Below are positions 33,543 through 44,273 of a stretch of 64,000 nt of DNA, piece by piece. The notes beneath the pieces are model-generated. The model had not been told where the DNA came from and searched no databases. It saw only the letters and a list, made by a program, of their open reading frames with translations. Origin of the DNA: Cloacibacterium caeni (GTDB lineage Bacteria > Bacteroidota > Bacteroidia > Flavobacteriales > Weeksellaceae); NCBI RefSeq assembly GCF_907163105.1, contig NZ_OU015321.1, positions 1,178,001-1,242,000 on the forward strand, given 5' to 3'. The number at the start of each line of letters is the position of its first letter. Within the stretch, counting starts at the first letter, position 1. A program made the position numbers and the translations under genes.

Positions 33543-34731
33543 TATTTTCAGCGTTTACTTGATGATAAATCGATAGATAATTGGTATAAATTTTAGAAAA
33601 ACCTTTCACGTCTTCACCGCTCCAAGATTTATTCATTTCACCGTAACTTCCAAATTTAGAAGTCATTAAATCATATTTAGATTCAATTCCGTTCAGTTCA
33701 AAGCGATAAGGAAAAAGCGTGACAAACACTTTACCCGTAACATTTTTCTGAGAATTTTCCATTAATTTTTCAATATCTCTCATCACAGGATCTAAGAAAA
33801 GAGCTTCGTGAAGCCAAGTTCCATACCAATCTGCCATTTGAGATTTAATCATCAATTGGTATTTAGAAAGTACGTGTTTTTCTAGCAAATGATGCGCTTT
33901 CAAAGTCAAAATAGCACCAGCTGCTTCGAAACCTACTCTACCTTTAATTCCAATAATGGTATCACCAACGTGAGTATCTCTACCAATGGCAAATTCTGAA
34001 GCAATTTCATTCAATTTAACAATCGCTTCGGAAGGATGAGAAAAATTTTGGTCATTAATTTTAATTAAATGTCCTTTTTCAAATTCTAAAGTCAATTTTT
34101 CAGGATTTTGCTTCTTTAATTGAGAAGGATAAGCTTCTTCTGGCAAATTGCTATGAGAAGTAAGCGTTTCTTTTCCGCCAACCGAAGTTCCCCAAAGACC
34201 TTGATTAATAGAATAAACTGATTTGGTGTAATCTCCCGAAAATCCTTTTTCTGTTAAATATTGAATTTCCGCTTCACGAGAAAGCTTCAAATCACGAATT
34301 GGCGTGATGATTTCCATTTGCGGACAAACGATATTAAAAATCCCATCGAAACGAACTTGGTCGTTTCCAGCGCCTGTACTTCCGTGAGCGATGGCAGTTG
34401 CACCAATTTTAAGCGCATATTCTGCTAAAGATTTTGCCTGAATGGTACGTTCTGCACTTACAGAAAGCGGATAGGTATTATTTTTGAGAACATTTCCGAA
34501 AACCAGATACTGAATGCAAGAATCATAATATTCTTTCACCACATCTAGACACGTAAAAGTTTTAGCACCTAGCAAAATTGCTTTCTGCTCTAATTTTTTG
34601 ACTTCCTCTTCATTAAAACCACCTGTATTTACCGTAACTGCATGAACTTCGTAGCCTAAATCTTGCTGCAAATAAACTGCGCAAAAAGATGTATCTAAAC
34701 CTCCGCTAAATGCTAAAACAACTTTTTTCAT
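33535..34731 (-). CDS. argG: Argininosuccinate synthase
   Basis: A 398-aa ATP-dependent ligase joining citrulline and aspartate. AFSGGLDTSFC (residues 7-17) is the PP-motif ATP site, and AHGSTGAGNDQVRFDG and the SVYSINQGLWG segment are family marks. It lies 5 bp after the GNAT gene stop and overlaps argC by 8 bp. In this pathway its citrulline comes from deacylation by the ArgE-like enzyme. Confidence 0.96.
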   Translation of the reverse strand: MKKVVLAFSGGLDTSFCAVYLQQDLGYEVHAVTVNTGGFNEEEVKKLEQKAILLGAKTFTCLDVVKEYYDSCIQYLVFGNVLKNNTYPLSVSAERTIQAKSLAEYALKIGATAIAHGSTGAGNDQVRFDGIFNIVCPQMEIITPIRDLKLSREAEIQYLTEKGFSGDYTKSVYSINQGLWGTSVGGKETLTSHSNLPEEAYPSQLKKQNPEKLTLEFEKGHLIKINDQNFSHPSEAIVKLNEIASEFAIGRDTHVGDTIIGIKGRVGFEAAGAILTLKAHHLLEKHVLSKYQLMIKSQMADWYGTWLHEALFLDPVMRDIEKLMENSQKNVTGKVFVTLFPYRFELNGIESKYDLMTSKFGSYGEMNKSWSGEDVKGFSKIYTNYLSIYHQVNAENND

Positions 34732-34736
34732 CTCTA

Positions 34737-35312
34737 TTAATAATTTTGCATATAGTAACTTAAATCTCTTTTATTTTTTTCCTTGGGTGGAACGAATAAC
34801 ATTCCTGTGCAGAGACAATTTTTTCTGCCTTTGCCTTGTAAAATAGAATAATTGACACAACTTTGGCAACCATCCCAAAACTGATCATCTTGAGTAAGTT
34901 CCGAAAAAGGAACTGGATGATAACCCAACCTTGAATTAATTTTCATTACCGCCAAACCTGTGGTAATCCCAAATAATTTAGCGTTTGGATATTTTTCTCT
35001 GGTCACATTAAACACAGATTCTTTAATTCTACTTGCTAAACCGATATTTCTATACCTTGGCGAAACAATCAATCCCGAATTAGAAGCATAGTTACCATTG
35101 GTCCATGTTTCGATATAGCAGAATCCTGCCCAAATTCCATTGTGTGTGATTGCGATAACCGCATCGCCTTTTTCCATCTTCTCCTTAATATATTCTGGAG
35201 ATCTTTTAGCGATACCAGTTCCTCTAATTTTAGCAGACTCTTCCATTTCTTTTACAATCTCGTCTGCAAAACAAAAATCATCAGCGGTTGTTTTTCTAAT
35301 GATAAATTCCAT
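34737..35312 (-). CDS. GNAT acetyltransferase, candidate N-acetylglutamate synthase
   Basis: A 191-aa GNAT protein, first gene of the arginine cluster. The fold is covered by IIRKTTADDFCFADEIVKEM, GIWAGFCYIETW, and the acetyl-CoA loop in SPRYRNIGLASRI (about 84-96). The C-terminal part carries four Cys, C149-x2-C152 and C166-x-C168 (CQSC and CLC), that look able to bind a metal. No argJ or separate argA is in the cluster, so the first acetylation step would fall to this protein. It lies 5 bp before argG. Function is an inference from position; no kinase-like domain for arginine feedback is present. Confidence 0.75.
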   Translation of the reverse strand: MEFIIRKTTADDFCFADEIVKEMEESAKIRGTGIAKRSPEYIKEKMEKGDAVIAITHNGIWAGFCYIETWTNGNYASNSGLIVSPRYRNIGLASRIKESVFNVTREKYPNAKLFGITTGLAVMKINSRLGYHPVPFSELTQDDQFWDGCQSCVNYSILQGKGRKNCLCTGMLFVPPKEKNKRDLSYYMQNY

Positions 35313-35334
35313 TTAAATAAATAGTTTTAGAGTG

Positions 35335-35342
35335 CAAATATA
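35335..35342 (-). promoter_or_regulatory. Candidate -7 box for the arginine cluster
   Basis: Minus-strand TATATTTG fits TAnnTTTG, 22 bp before the GNAT start. Upstream (35359-35420) are A/T-rich dyads (AAAGAT/ATCTTT) that could be regulator sites; no classical ARG box is seen. Confidence 0.5.
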
Positions 35343-35512
35343 CAAATAAAGTTTAAATAAAAGATTTTTTATCTTTATATTTGAATAATTAAAAGATAAT
35401 TTATTGTTAAAATAATCTTATTTGACATTTTTTATTTGTTTCTACCTTAACACTTCAATATAAAACCATTGATTATGAAGATTTTACAAAACAAGACATC
35501 TACAAACAAAAA

Positions 35513-35540
35513 AAATCGCTAAAAATGAATTTAGCGATTT
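35513..35540 (-). terminator. Terminator after gcvP
   Basis: A perfect 11-bp stem (35513-35523 with 35530-35540) containing AATCGCT/AGCGATT, with A-runs to the left. Confidence 0.75.
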
Positions 35541-35567
35541 AAAATATCTGTAAAATTTATGTTTATC

Positions 35568-38426
35568 TTACATGTAGCTTTCTATTGGCTCACAAGTACA
35601 AACCAAATTTCTATCTCCGAAAGCTTCGTCTACTCTAGACACAGAAGCGAAGAACTTATGTTCTCTCACCCATTCTAGCGGATAAGCTGCTTTTTCACGA
35701 GAATAGGGTTTATCCCAAGAATCTGAAATCACCACTTGTTCTGTATGCGGAGCATTTTTTAATACATTATTATGAGCATCTGCTTTTCCTTCAGCAATTT
35801 CTTCAATTTCTGCTTTGATAGCAATTAAAGCTTCAGCAAATCTGTCTAATTCTGCTTTAGATTCAGATTCTGTAGGCTCAATCATCAAAGTTCCAGCAAC
35901 TGGGAAAGAAACCGTAGGAGCATGGAAACCATAATCCATCAAACGTTTTGCAACATCTGCCACCTCAATTCCTAGTGGTTTAAACTGACGGAAATCTACG
36001 ATACATTCGTGAGCAACTCTACCTTTTTTATTTGCATATAAAATTGGGAAATGCTCTCCTAAAACTTCTTTTAAATAATTCGCGTTGATGATTGCAAATT
36101 CTGTAGAATTTCTCAAACCAACCGCTCCAAGCATTTTAATATATGCATAAGAAATATTAAGAACCAACGAAGAACCATAAGGCGCTGAAGAAATAGCATC
36201 TATTCCTTGACTTCCACCTGTTGGAATATTAGGATTTTGAGGCAAGAAAGGCACTAAATGTTTTGCCACACAAATTGGTCCAACTCCTGGTCCACCTCCA
36301 CCGTGAGGAATTGCAAAAGTTTTGTGAAGATTTAAGTGACAAACATCTGCACCGATATTTCCTGGTGAAGTGAAGCCAACTTGAGCATTCATGTTTGCAC
36401 CATCCATGTAAACTTGACCACCATTTTCGTGGATTAAGTCTGTAATTTCTTTTACGTTATCATCAAAGAAACCATAAGTAGATGGATACGTAATCATGAA
36501 AGCAGATAAATTATCTTTATGCTCTTCCACTTTAGCTTTTAAATCTTCAAAATCTATTTGTCCGTCTTCAAGATTTTTCACCACCACTACTTTAAGACCA
36601 GCAATTACCGCAGAAGCAGGATTGGTTCCGTGAGCAGATTGAGGAATTAAACAAATATTTCTGTGACCTTGACCGATAGATTTTTGATATGCTCTAATCA
36701 CCATTAAACCAGCATATTCACCTTGAGCTCCAGAATTTGGTTGAAGTGAAGTTGCCGCAAAACCAGTAATCGTAGCCAAATCTTTTTCTAAAGTTTTGAT
36801 TAATTTCTGATAACCATCAGCTTGATTAATAGGTACAAACGGATGAATCGCGCCCCAATGTTCCCAAGAAAGTGGAATCATTTCTGTAGCTGCATTCAGT
36901 TTCATGGTACAAGAACCTAGAGAAATCATAGAATGCGTTAATGATAAATCTTTTCTTTCGAGACGCTTAATATAACGCATCAATTCTGTCTCAGTATGAT
37001 ATTTATTGAAAACTTCTTCTTTTAAGATTTCGTCTTTTCTCAATAAATTTTCTGGAAGTGTAGAAACGGCTTTTGGCTCTAATTTGAAACCTTGTTTTTG
37101 CTTGAATTGTGCAAAAGCAGCCACTACTTTATCAATTTTTTCGGTAGTTGTAGTTTCATTGATAGAAATACTTACAAAACCTTCAGTAAAATAATTTAAA
37201 TTGATTTTATGATCAAGCATTAATCTCTTTAACTTATCTTTTTCTTCTTCAGACATGCTGATTTTAACCGTATCAAAAACTGGCTCTTTCACCGTATCAT
37301 ATCCTAAAACCGAAAGCGCATCTCTTAAAGCATTAGTTTTAAAATGAATTTGGTCTGCAATATATTCTAAACCAGCTTTACCGTGATAAACAGCATACAT
37401 AGAAGCCATTACAGATAATAAAACTTGAGCTGTACAAATATTAGAAGTTGCCTTTTCACGTTTAATGTGTTGTTCTCTTGTTTGCAAAGCCATTCTCAAA
37501 GCACGTTTTCCGTATGCATCTTGAGTCACCCCAATAATTCTTCCCGGAATATCACGTTTATATTCTTCTTTACAAGCAAAAAACGCAGCGTGAGGACCAC
37601 CATAACCTAATGGAATACCAAATCTCTGCGTAGTTCCCACTGCACAATCAGCTCCCATTTCTGCAGGTGATTTTAATTTCACTAAAGCAAGCGGGTCACA
37701 AGCAACTACTACTTGAAGATTTAATGCTTTATAACTTGAAATTAACTCGGTATAATCAATCACAATTCCGTTTTTACCCGGATATTGTAAAATAGCTCCG
37801 AAAAATTCTGCATTAAGCTCAAAATTTTCATGATTACCAACAACTATATCTATTCCTAAACCATCAGCTTTGGTTCTAAGAACCGCAATGGTTTGAGGTA
37901 AAACCAAATCAGAAACAAAAAACTTGTTGGCTTCTGCTTTTTTCTGGTCTTTTGTTCTGTTTGAAAAGAACATACTCATGGCTTCAGAAGCTGCAGTTCC
38001 CTCATCTAATAGAGAAGCATTCGCTAAATGAAAACCGGTAAGATTGGTAATTAATGTTTGGTAATTCAATAACGCTTCTAATCTACCTTGTGCAATTTCT
38101 GCTTGATAAGGTGTATAAGCGGTGTACCAACTAGGATTTTCTAAAATATTTCTCTGGATAACACTTGGCAAAATACTGTTATGATAACCAAAACCAATGT
38201 ACGTATCATAATCTAGATTTTTAGCAGCCAACTCTTTAGAATGCTGAAGCATTTCGTACTCAGATAAAGGAGCAGAAATATCTAATTCATTTTCTAATCG
38301 GATTGCATCTGGAATAGTTTGAGAAATTAATTCTTCTACAGAAGAAACGCCAATTTTTTGTAACATAGCGTTCTTATCAGCTTCATTGAAGTTGATGTGA
38401 CGGTTCACAAATTGCTGTGTGTTCAT
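35568..38426 (-). CDS. gcvP: Glycine dehydrogenase (decarboxylating), P protein
   Basis: A 952-aa homodimeric-type P protein of the glycine cleavage system: PLP-dependent decarboxylation of glycine and transfer of aminomethyl to the H protein lipoyl arm. The two homologous halves are fused in one chain; the C-terminal half has the PLP lysine in CHLNLHKTFAIPHGGGGPG, and GSCTMKLNAATEM and SAHGTNPASA are invariant segments. No gcvT or gcvH is adjacent. Monocistronic, with a terminator. No glycine riboswitch is seen upstream. Confidence 0.97.
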   Translation of the reverse strand: MNTQQFVNRHINFNEADKNAMLQKIGVSSVEELISQTIPDAIRLENELDISAPLSEYEMLQHSKELAAKNLDYDTYIGFGYHNSILPSVIQRNILENPSWYTAYTPYQAEIAQGRLEALLNYQTLITNLTGFHLANASLLDEGTAASEAMSMFFSNRTKDQKKAEANKFFVSDLVLPQTIAVLRTKADGLGIDIVVGNHENFELNAEFFGAILQYPGKNGIVIDYTELISSYKALNLQVVVACDPLALVKLKSPAEMGADCAVGTTQRFGIPLGYGGPHAAFFACKEEYKRDIPGRIIGVTQDAYGKRALRMALQTREQHIKREKATSNICTAQVLLSVMASMYAVYHGKAGLEYIADQIHFKTNALRDALSVLGYDTVKEPVFDTVKISMSEEEKDKLKRLMLDHKINLNYFTEGFVSISINETTTTEKIDKVVAAFAQFKQKQGFKLEPKAVSTLPENLLRKDEILKEEVFNKYHTETELMRYIKRLERKDLSLTHSMISLGSCTMKLNAATEMIPLSWEHWGAIHPFVPINQADGYQKLIKTLEKDLATITGFAATSLQPNSGAQGEYAGLMVIRAYQKSIGQGHRNICLIPQSAHGTNPASAVIAGLKVVVVKNLEDGQIDFEDLKAKVEEHKDNLSAFMITYPSTYGFFDDNVKEITDLIHENGGQVYMDGANMNAQVGFTSPGNIGADVCHLNLHKTFAIPHGGGGPGVGPICVAKHLVPFLPQNPNIPTGGSQGIDAISSAPYGSSLVLNISYAYIKMLGAVGLRNSTEFAIINANYLKEVLGEHFPILYANKKGRVAHECIVDFRQFKPLGIEVADVAKRLMDYGFHAPTVSFPVAGTLMIEPTESESKAELDRFAEALIAIKAEIEEIAEGKADAHNNVLKNAPHTEQVVISDSWDKPYSREKAAYPLEWVREHKFFASVSRVDEAFGDRNLVCTCEPIESYM

Positions 38427-38516
38427 AAAAATTTTAGGTATTATTTTTACTTTTTGTAAGTTTCGTAAAAATAAGGAATTTTTTATGAATAGTAAAATTC
38501 TATTTTTCTATAAAAA

Positions 38517-39158
38517 CTATTGACGAAAAACTAAGTACAAAGCTATCGCTAAAAGAATAATAGCCAATAACTTATAATAAAAACGAGCGTTAACCTCTTC
38601 CTTTTTTTGTGGTACAGTTGTAGAATTTTGAGCAGGAACTTCATCTTTTATAGAAGTTTTTATTTCCCTAGAAACTTCGGTGATGGTAATTCCTTGAACC
38701 ACCGTTTTGTGTAATAAAGTATTGGTAGCATGAAGAATAATCTGAAACTTACCTTCTTTATCAAACTCCTTGATTCTAAATTTTCTATCGCCTTGAGACT
38801 TTTCTAAACCAAATGGCGTGATTTTCACCAAATCCGCATCATAGGTTTGCCAATGAATGGTAATTTCGTCGCCTTTTTGTGCTCGGATTTTATCGGCGTG
38901 AAAGTTTTTAATTTTTGGAGGAAGCATTGATTTTTGACTTCTTTGGAAACTCCCAAATCGCTGGTCGTAAACTTTTCTAGATTCTTCATCAATCAATGTT
39001 TCATACGCTTCTTTTATTTCTCTGAAACGCTCTGTAAAAAACTCATCATTTTCGTTTTTATCAGGGTGATATTTCAGCGAAAGTTTACGATACGCTTTTT
39101 TAATGTCTTCAGAAGAAGCATTCGGTTTTATTCCTAGAAAATAGTAGTAGTCTTTCAA
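38517..39158 (-). CDS. Membrane-anchored J-domain protein
   Basis: A 213-aa protein with an N-terminal J domain (residues 2-70, HPD at 31-33, [20 protein letters not shown]), a middle beta-rich region (about 90-160), and one C-terminal membrane helix ([15 protein letters not shown]). J domains stimulate Hsp70 (DnaK). The tail anchor would keep the J domain in the cytoplasm. There is no ATG at the domain start. The chosen start is TTG 39158, supported by a -7 box 20 bp upstream. The ATG at 39293 would overlap the previous gene and is rejected. Confidence 0.78.
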   Translation of the reverse strand: MKDYYYFLGIKPNASSEDIKKAYRKLSLKYHPDKNENDEFFTERFREIKEAYETLIDEESRKVYDQRFGSFQRSQKSMLPPKIKNFHADKIRAQKGDEITIHWQTYDADLVKITPFGLEKSQGDRKFRIKEFDKEGKFQIILHATNTLLHKTVVQGITITEVSREIKTSIKDEVPAQNSTTVPQKKEEVNARFYYKLLAIILLAIALYLVFRQ

Positions 39159-39177
39159 TGGATTGATGATTGAGGAG

Positions 39178-39185
39178 CAAAAATA
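39178..39185 (-). promoter_or_regulatory. Candidate -7 box for the J-domain gene
   Basis: Minus-strand TATTTTTG fits TAnnTTTG, 20 bp before the TTG start. Confidence 0.45.
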
Positions 39186-39216
39186 GAAAAATAAGTTTTT
39201 ATGAAAAAGGAAACCA

Positions 39217-39633
39217 CTAAGAGTTTCCTTCTGTATAATTTTTAAATTGATTAAGAATGCTTTGCCATCCTTGTTCTTGCATTTCCAAAGCATTAATCAT
39301 TTCTGGCTCGAAGCGTTCGAAAATTTCGGTAGTATTTTCATCTATTTTATGAAAAAACACCTCTACTTTTCTACCATCTTCTATATGATATTCAATTTTA
39401 TGAAGCGGAATGATTTCCGTATACGTTCCATGAAAAACAAAACTTGCCGACTTGTCTATAGCAGCCATGGTATAGAAAAATTCGCCACCTATTTCTAAGT
39501 TATTTTCCGCTTTCGGACAATGCCAACTTTCGTGTGCAAAATTCCAATTTACAATATGTTCAGCTTCGGTAAAAAACGCCCAAACCTTTTCTATTGGCGC
39601 ATTGATGGTGACATTTACAATAAGTGGTTCCAT
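39217..39633 (-). CDS. SRPBCC (AHSA1-like) domain protein
   Basis: A 138-aa single-domain protein of the Bet v1/START-like fold: it begins [27 protein letters not shown], and ends with the long C-terminal helix [26 protein letters not shown], the Aha1-like (AHSA1) arrangement. These bind hydrophobic ligands or partner proteins; the ligand here is unknown. The stop lies within a hairpin (39207-39230) likely to terminate transcription. The start codon is 12 bp from a long heptad array. Confidence 0.85.
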   Translation of the reverse strand: MEPLIVNVTINAPIEKVWAFFTEAEHIVNWNFAHESWHCPKAENNLEIGGEFFYTMAAIDKSASFVFHGTYTEIIPLHKIEYHIEDGRKVEVFFHKIDENTTEIFERFEPEMINALEMQEQGWQSILNQFKNYTEGNS

Positions 39634-39644
39634 TTTTTTTAATG

Positions 39645-39721
39645 TTGAATTTTGGATGACAGATGATGGAAGTTAAAAACTTTTTACTTGGCTCTTTTTA
39701 CTTGTCTCTTTCTAGTTCTGA
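39645..39721. repeat. Longest 7-bp-period array, about eleven units
   Basis: Starting with TTGAATT, TTGGATG, ACAGATG and ATGGAAG, the phase continues through TTAAAAA into CTTTTTA, CTTGGCT, CTTTTTA, CTTGTCT and CTTTCTA. It fills nearly all of the spacer between two genes and runs into the last codons of the 39712 gene. Confidence 0.75.
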
Positions 39722-40161
39722 GAATTATCAAAATAGCTGAAATCTTTAGTGATTTTACCATTTTCTATGGTGAAAATTGTACAAATTGGCAGTTCTGATT
39801 TGGTTTTATCCGGATTGGTAGATTTGGCTACAAATTCTACAATGACGTTATTTTTTCCTGAAGGATAAATTGCCACTAGAGAATCTTGTACATCAGGAAA
39901 CATCATTTGTAGTTCACTATATTCTTTCACAATCTGCTCACGAGATTTTTTATGCAACTTCATCTTTGAACCTGGCTCTTTAAATTCGGCATTTTCTATA
40001 TATAAATTTGCCATTTTTTGCCAATCGTGTTTGTTAAATTCTACAAAAAGTTGCTTTGCAATTTTTTCGTTTTCGGTAGTATCTATTTTTATGATTTTTT
40101 CTTCTTCTTTTTTGCAAGAAAAAAGCGAAACCATAGCTAAAAATAAAACGATTTTTTTCAT
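39712..40161 (-). CDS. NTF2/SnoaL-like lipoprotein
   Basis: A 149-aa lipoprotein with lipobox LFSC at about residue 16. The mature domain (QLFVEFNKHDWQKMANLYIENAEFKEPG, REQIVKEYSELQMMFPDVQDSL) has the layout of the NTF2-like/SnoaL fold, a cone-shaped domain used in enzymes and binding proteins. No catalytic pair can be assigned. The start at 40161 begins the signal peptide; the upstream seven residues are unlikely. It is probably read with, or just before, the SRPBCC gene. Confidence 0.75.
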   Translation of the reverse strand: MKKIVLFLAMVSLFSCKKEEEKIIKIDTTENEKIAKQLFVEFNKHDWQKMANLYIENAEFKEPGSKMKLHKKSREQIVKEYSELQMMFPDVQDSLVAIYPSGKNNVIVEFVAKSTNPDKTKSELPICTIFTIENGKITKDFSYFDNSQN

Positions 40162-40196
40162 ATTCTTTGGGTTTAGTGTCAACCAAAGATAAAAAA

Positions 40197-40218
40197 AAGC
40201 GCACTAAAAAGTGCGCTT
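40197..40218 (-). terminator. Terminator after tpx
   Basis: A perfect 9-bp stem AAGCGCACT/AGTGCGCTT with an A-run to its left. Confidence 0.75.
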
Positions 40219-40235
40219 ACACAAAAAATTTAAAT

Positions 40236-40733
40236 TTATTTTACAGCTTCTAAAGCTGCTGCATAATTAGGCTCTTGAGCTATTTCTGGAACTTGCTCTG
40301 TATATTTTACAGTTCCGTTTTCGTCTAAAACTACCACTGCTCTACTTAACAAACCTTTAAGCGGAGAGTCAGCAATCGTTAAACCATAATTTTCGCCAAA
40401 GTTTCCTCTGTAATCAGAAAGATTCATTACATTTTGAAGTCCTTCTGAAGCACAAAATCTACCTAAAGCGAATGGTAAATCTTTAGAAACATTTACCACA
40501 ACTGTATTATCTAAAGCAGATGCTTCTTCGTTAAATTTTCTAGCAGAAGCGGCGCAAACTCCTGTATCTATACTCGGGAAAATATTAAGTACTACTTTTT
40601 TACCAGCAAAATCAGACAATGTTTTTTCTGATAAATCTTCTGCAACTAATGTAAAATCTTGTGCTACAGTTCCTAGTTCTGGTAAATTTCCTGAAGTGTG
40701 AATTTCGTTTCCTTGTAATGTAATATTTGCCAT
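40236..40733 (-). CDS. tpx: Thiol peroxidase
   Basis: A 165-aa atypical 2-Cys peroxiredoxin. Peroxidatic Cys60 is in SIDTGVC and resolving Cys94 in GRFCASEG, close to E. coli Tpx Cys61/Cys95. It reduces peroxides with thioredoxin, in the periplasm or cytoplasm depending on species; there is no signal peptide here. It is monocistronic. Confidence 0.96.
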   Translation of the reverse strand: MANITLQGNEIHTSGNLPELGTVAQDFTLVAEDLSEKTLSDFAGKKVVLNIFPSIDTGVCAASARKFNEEASALDNTVVVNVSKDLPFALGRFCASEGLQNVMNLSDYRGNFGENYGLTIADSPLKGLLSRAVVVLDENGTVKYTEQVPEIAQEPNYAAALEAVK

Positions 40734-40831
40734 TTTTTTATTTTTTATACTTTGTCAAAGATATAGTTTTTACCCATAATAAATAAAAGGAATTATAAAT
40801 TTATGTATTTCATAAATTCTATAAAAATCAC

Positions 40832-40839
40832 TAAATTTG
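40832..40839 (+). promoter_or_regulatory. Candidate -7 box for idh
   Basis: TAAATTTG fits TAnnTTTG, 41 bp before the start codon. Confidence 0.45.
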
Positions 40840-40865
40840 CTAACTTCTTAATTTTAAACAATTAA

Positions 40866-43100
<2,235 letters not shown>

Positions 43101-43103
43101 AAT

Positions 43104-43131
43104 TCTAAAATTTAGATTTTAAATCATAAAA
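43104..43131. repeat. 7-bp-period array after idh stop
   Basis: TCTAAAA, TTTAGAT, TTTAAAT and CATAAAA, starting 4 bp after the stop. A+T-rich, moderate support. Confidence 0.45.
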
Positions 43132-43159
43132 AAACCTCCCGAAAATTTCGGGAGGTTTT
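43131..43159. terminator. Strong bidirectional terminator
   Basis: A 14-bp stem (43131-43144 with 43146-43159) with CCTCCCG/CGGGAGG and A/T runs, between convergent genes. Confidence 0.85.
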
Positions 43160-43163
43160 TATT

Positions 43164-43648
43164 TTAAGTAGTTGCGACTGTAGTTGCTGCGCTTCCATCA
43201 TCATCTGAACTAAAATAATTGACTACATGAATAATACTAAGCAAAGTAATGGCATCTAAATCTTGTTCTAAAGCAATCTCGTAGTGGAATTTAAAATCTT
43301 TCCATTTAAAATTTCTTTTCAGATGAAAGTAAACCTTTTCATTTTCGTCTTTCATGACCAAAATATTGCTGTACCATTTTTCTTTTTTGATGATGAAATG
43401 TTTTTCGCCATCCAGTAAACTGGTCATGATGATATTTCCTTTCCAATCCATTTTAAATTTCAGTAAAACCCTTTCATATTCTGTAACTTCTACGGAGGTT
43501 GTCCAAAAACCTTTGGTATCAGTTTTAAAAATTTTTGAACCTACATGAATTTCCGCTTTGGGTAGATTAATTCTCCTAAAATTTCTTGATTTTCGTTTTC
43601 TAGAATAAAATTTCTAGAATTTTGTGATGTTGCAGTGTAGGTTTTCAT
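43164..43648 (-). pseudogene. Orphan gene of the sigma operon, frameshifted
   Basis: ATG 43648 gives MKTYTATSQNSRNFILENEN, then QEILGELIYPK, and then runs out of frame to a stop after the AAAG at 43556-43558. The next frame continues as AEIHVGSKIFKTDTKGFWTT, then the SVEVTEYERVLLKFKMDWKG region, GNIIMTSLLDGEKHFIIKKE and on to the TTVATT end. One more A in the AAA run joins both into a ~161-aa protein. The family is unknown; it is beta rich with a small C-terminal helix. Alone, the downstream part could start only at ATG 43451 (95 aa). Third in the sigma factor operon, 1 bp after the previous stop. Confidence 0.7.
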
Positions 43649-43649
43649 G

Positions 43650-44273
43650 TTATTCTTCGTCTAATTGGTTAAGAATATTTTTAATTTTCTTGTAATATTT
43701 TCCGTAATAATGATTGATGACAAATTCCATGAAAAGAACCACCAATCCAAGCAAGAAAGCTACCATGAAAAATAAAACTCCAAATAATTTCAGAAAATCT
43801 GCATCTTTCAAATGGAAAATATCTTGACCAGTAGTGTTAAAATGCATCCCAAAATACAAACCTAAAGCCATTCCCAAAAACATCATGATAAAAGTAAGCG
43901 CTCTGTAGAGTTCTATGAAAAGTCTTAATTCATAAGCAAACCACATCAGATTTTTTCTGCTGTCATAAGACAAATTGTAGCTTTGCTTGTAAAATCTGTA
44001 AAATTTCAAGGTGTAATAAAGCATGAAACCTACCATCAACACGTAAAACAAGGCAAAAATAGAAATACTCTGAAAATCCCATTCGTTTCTTTTCGCATAA
44101 GGCACAAAACCAATTAATACCGTTAAAATCGCCTGAGAAATAAGGTCGAATTTCATATTTCTTCGCACTTTATCAATAGGATTATGTGCTTCTTTTATTT
44201 TATCTAGATTTTGGGGTAATGAAACCTCGTTGTTTTCTTGGTTCCATTGTTCTTGTAATTTATCAAAATTCAT
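43650..44273 (-). CDS. Membrane protein paired with ECF sigma factor (possible anti-sigma)
   Basis: A 207-aa protein. The N-terminal ~45 residues are cytoplasm-like (MNFDKLQEQWNQENNEVSLP), followed by four membrane helices (about 45-65, 72-93, 120-143, 160-188). The QEQWN start resembles short sigma-binding segments of small anti-sigma proteins, but no zinc-binding HxxxCxxC is present. It overlaps the sigma factor gene by 11 bp, so the two are translationally coupled. An anti-sigma role is inferred only from this. Confidence 0.65.
   Translation of the reverse strand: MNFDKLQEQWNQENNEVSLPQNLDKIKEAHNPIDKVRRNMKFDLISQAILTVLIGFVPYAKRNEWDFQSISIFALFYVLMVGFMLYYTLKFYRFYKQSYNLSYDSRKNLMWFAYELRLFIELYRALTFIMMFLGMALGLYFGMHFNTTGQDIFHLKDADFLKLFGVLFFMVAFLLGLVVLFMEFVINHYYGKYYKKIKNILNQLDEE

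Noticed and set aside
35475-35522. 15-codon frame MKILQNKTSTNKKNR near the gcvP end
   Set aside because: Too short, no promoter, and it runs into the gcvP terminator.
38427-38516. Possible glycine riboswitch upstream of gcvP
   Set aside because: The leader is about 90 bp of A+T-rich sequence without the conserved paired stems of that riboswitch.
39159-39293. Longer N-terminus for the J-domain protein
   Set aside because: It overlaps the SRPBCC gene end and its terminator hairpin and has no family resemblance.
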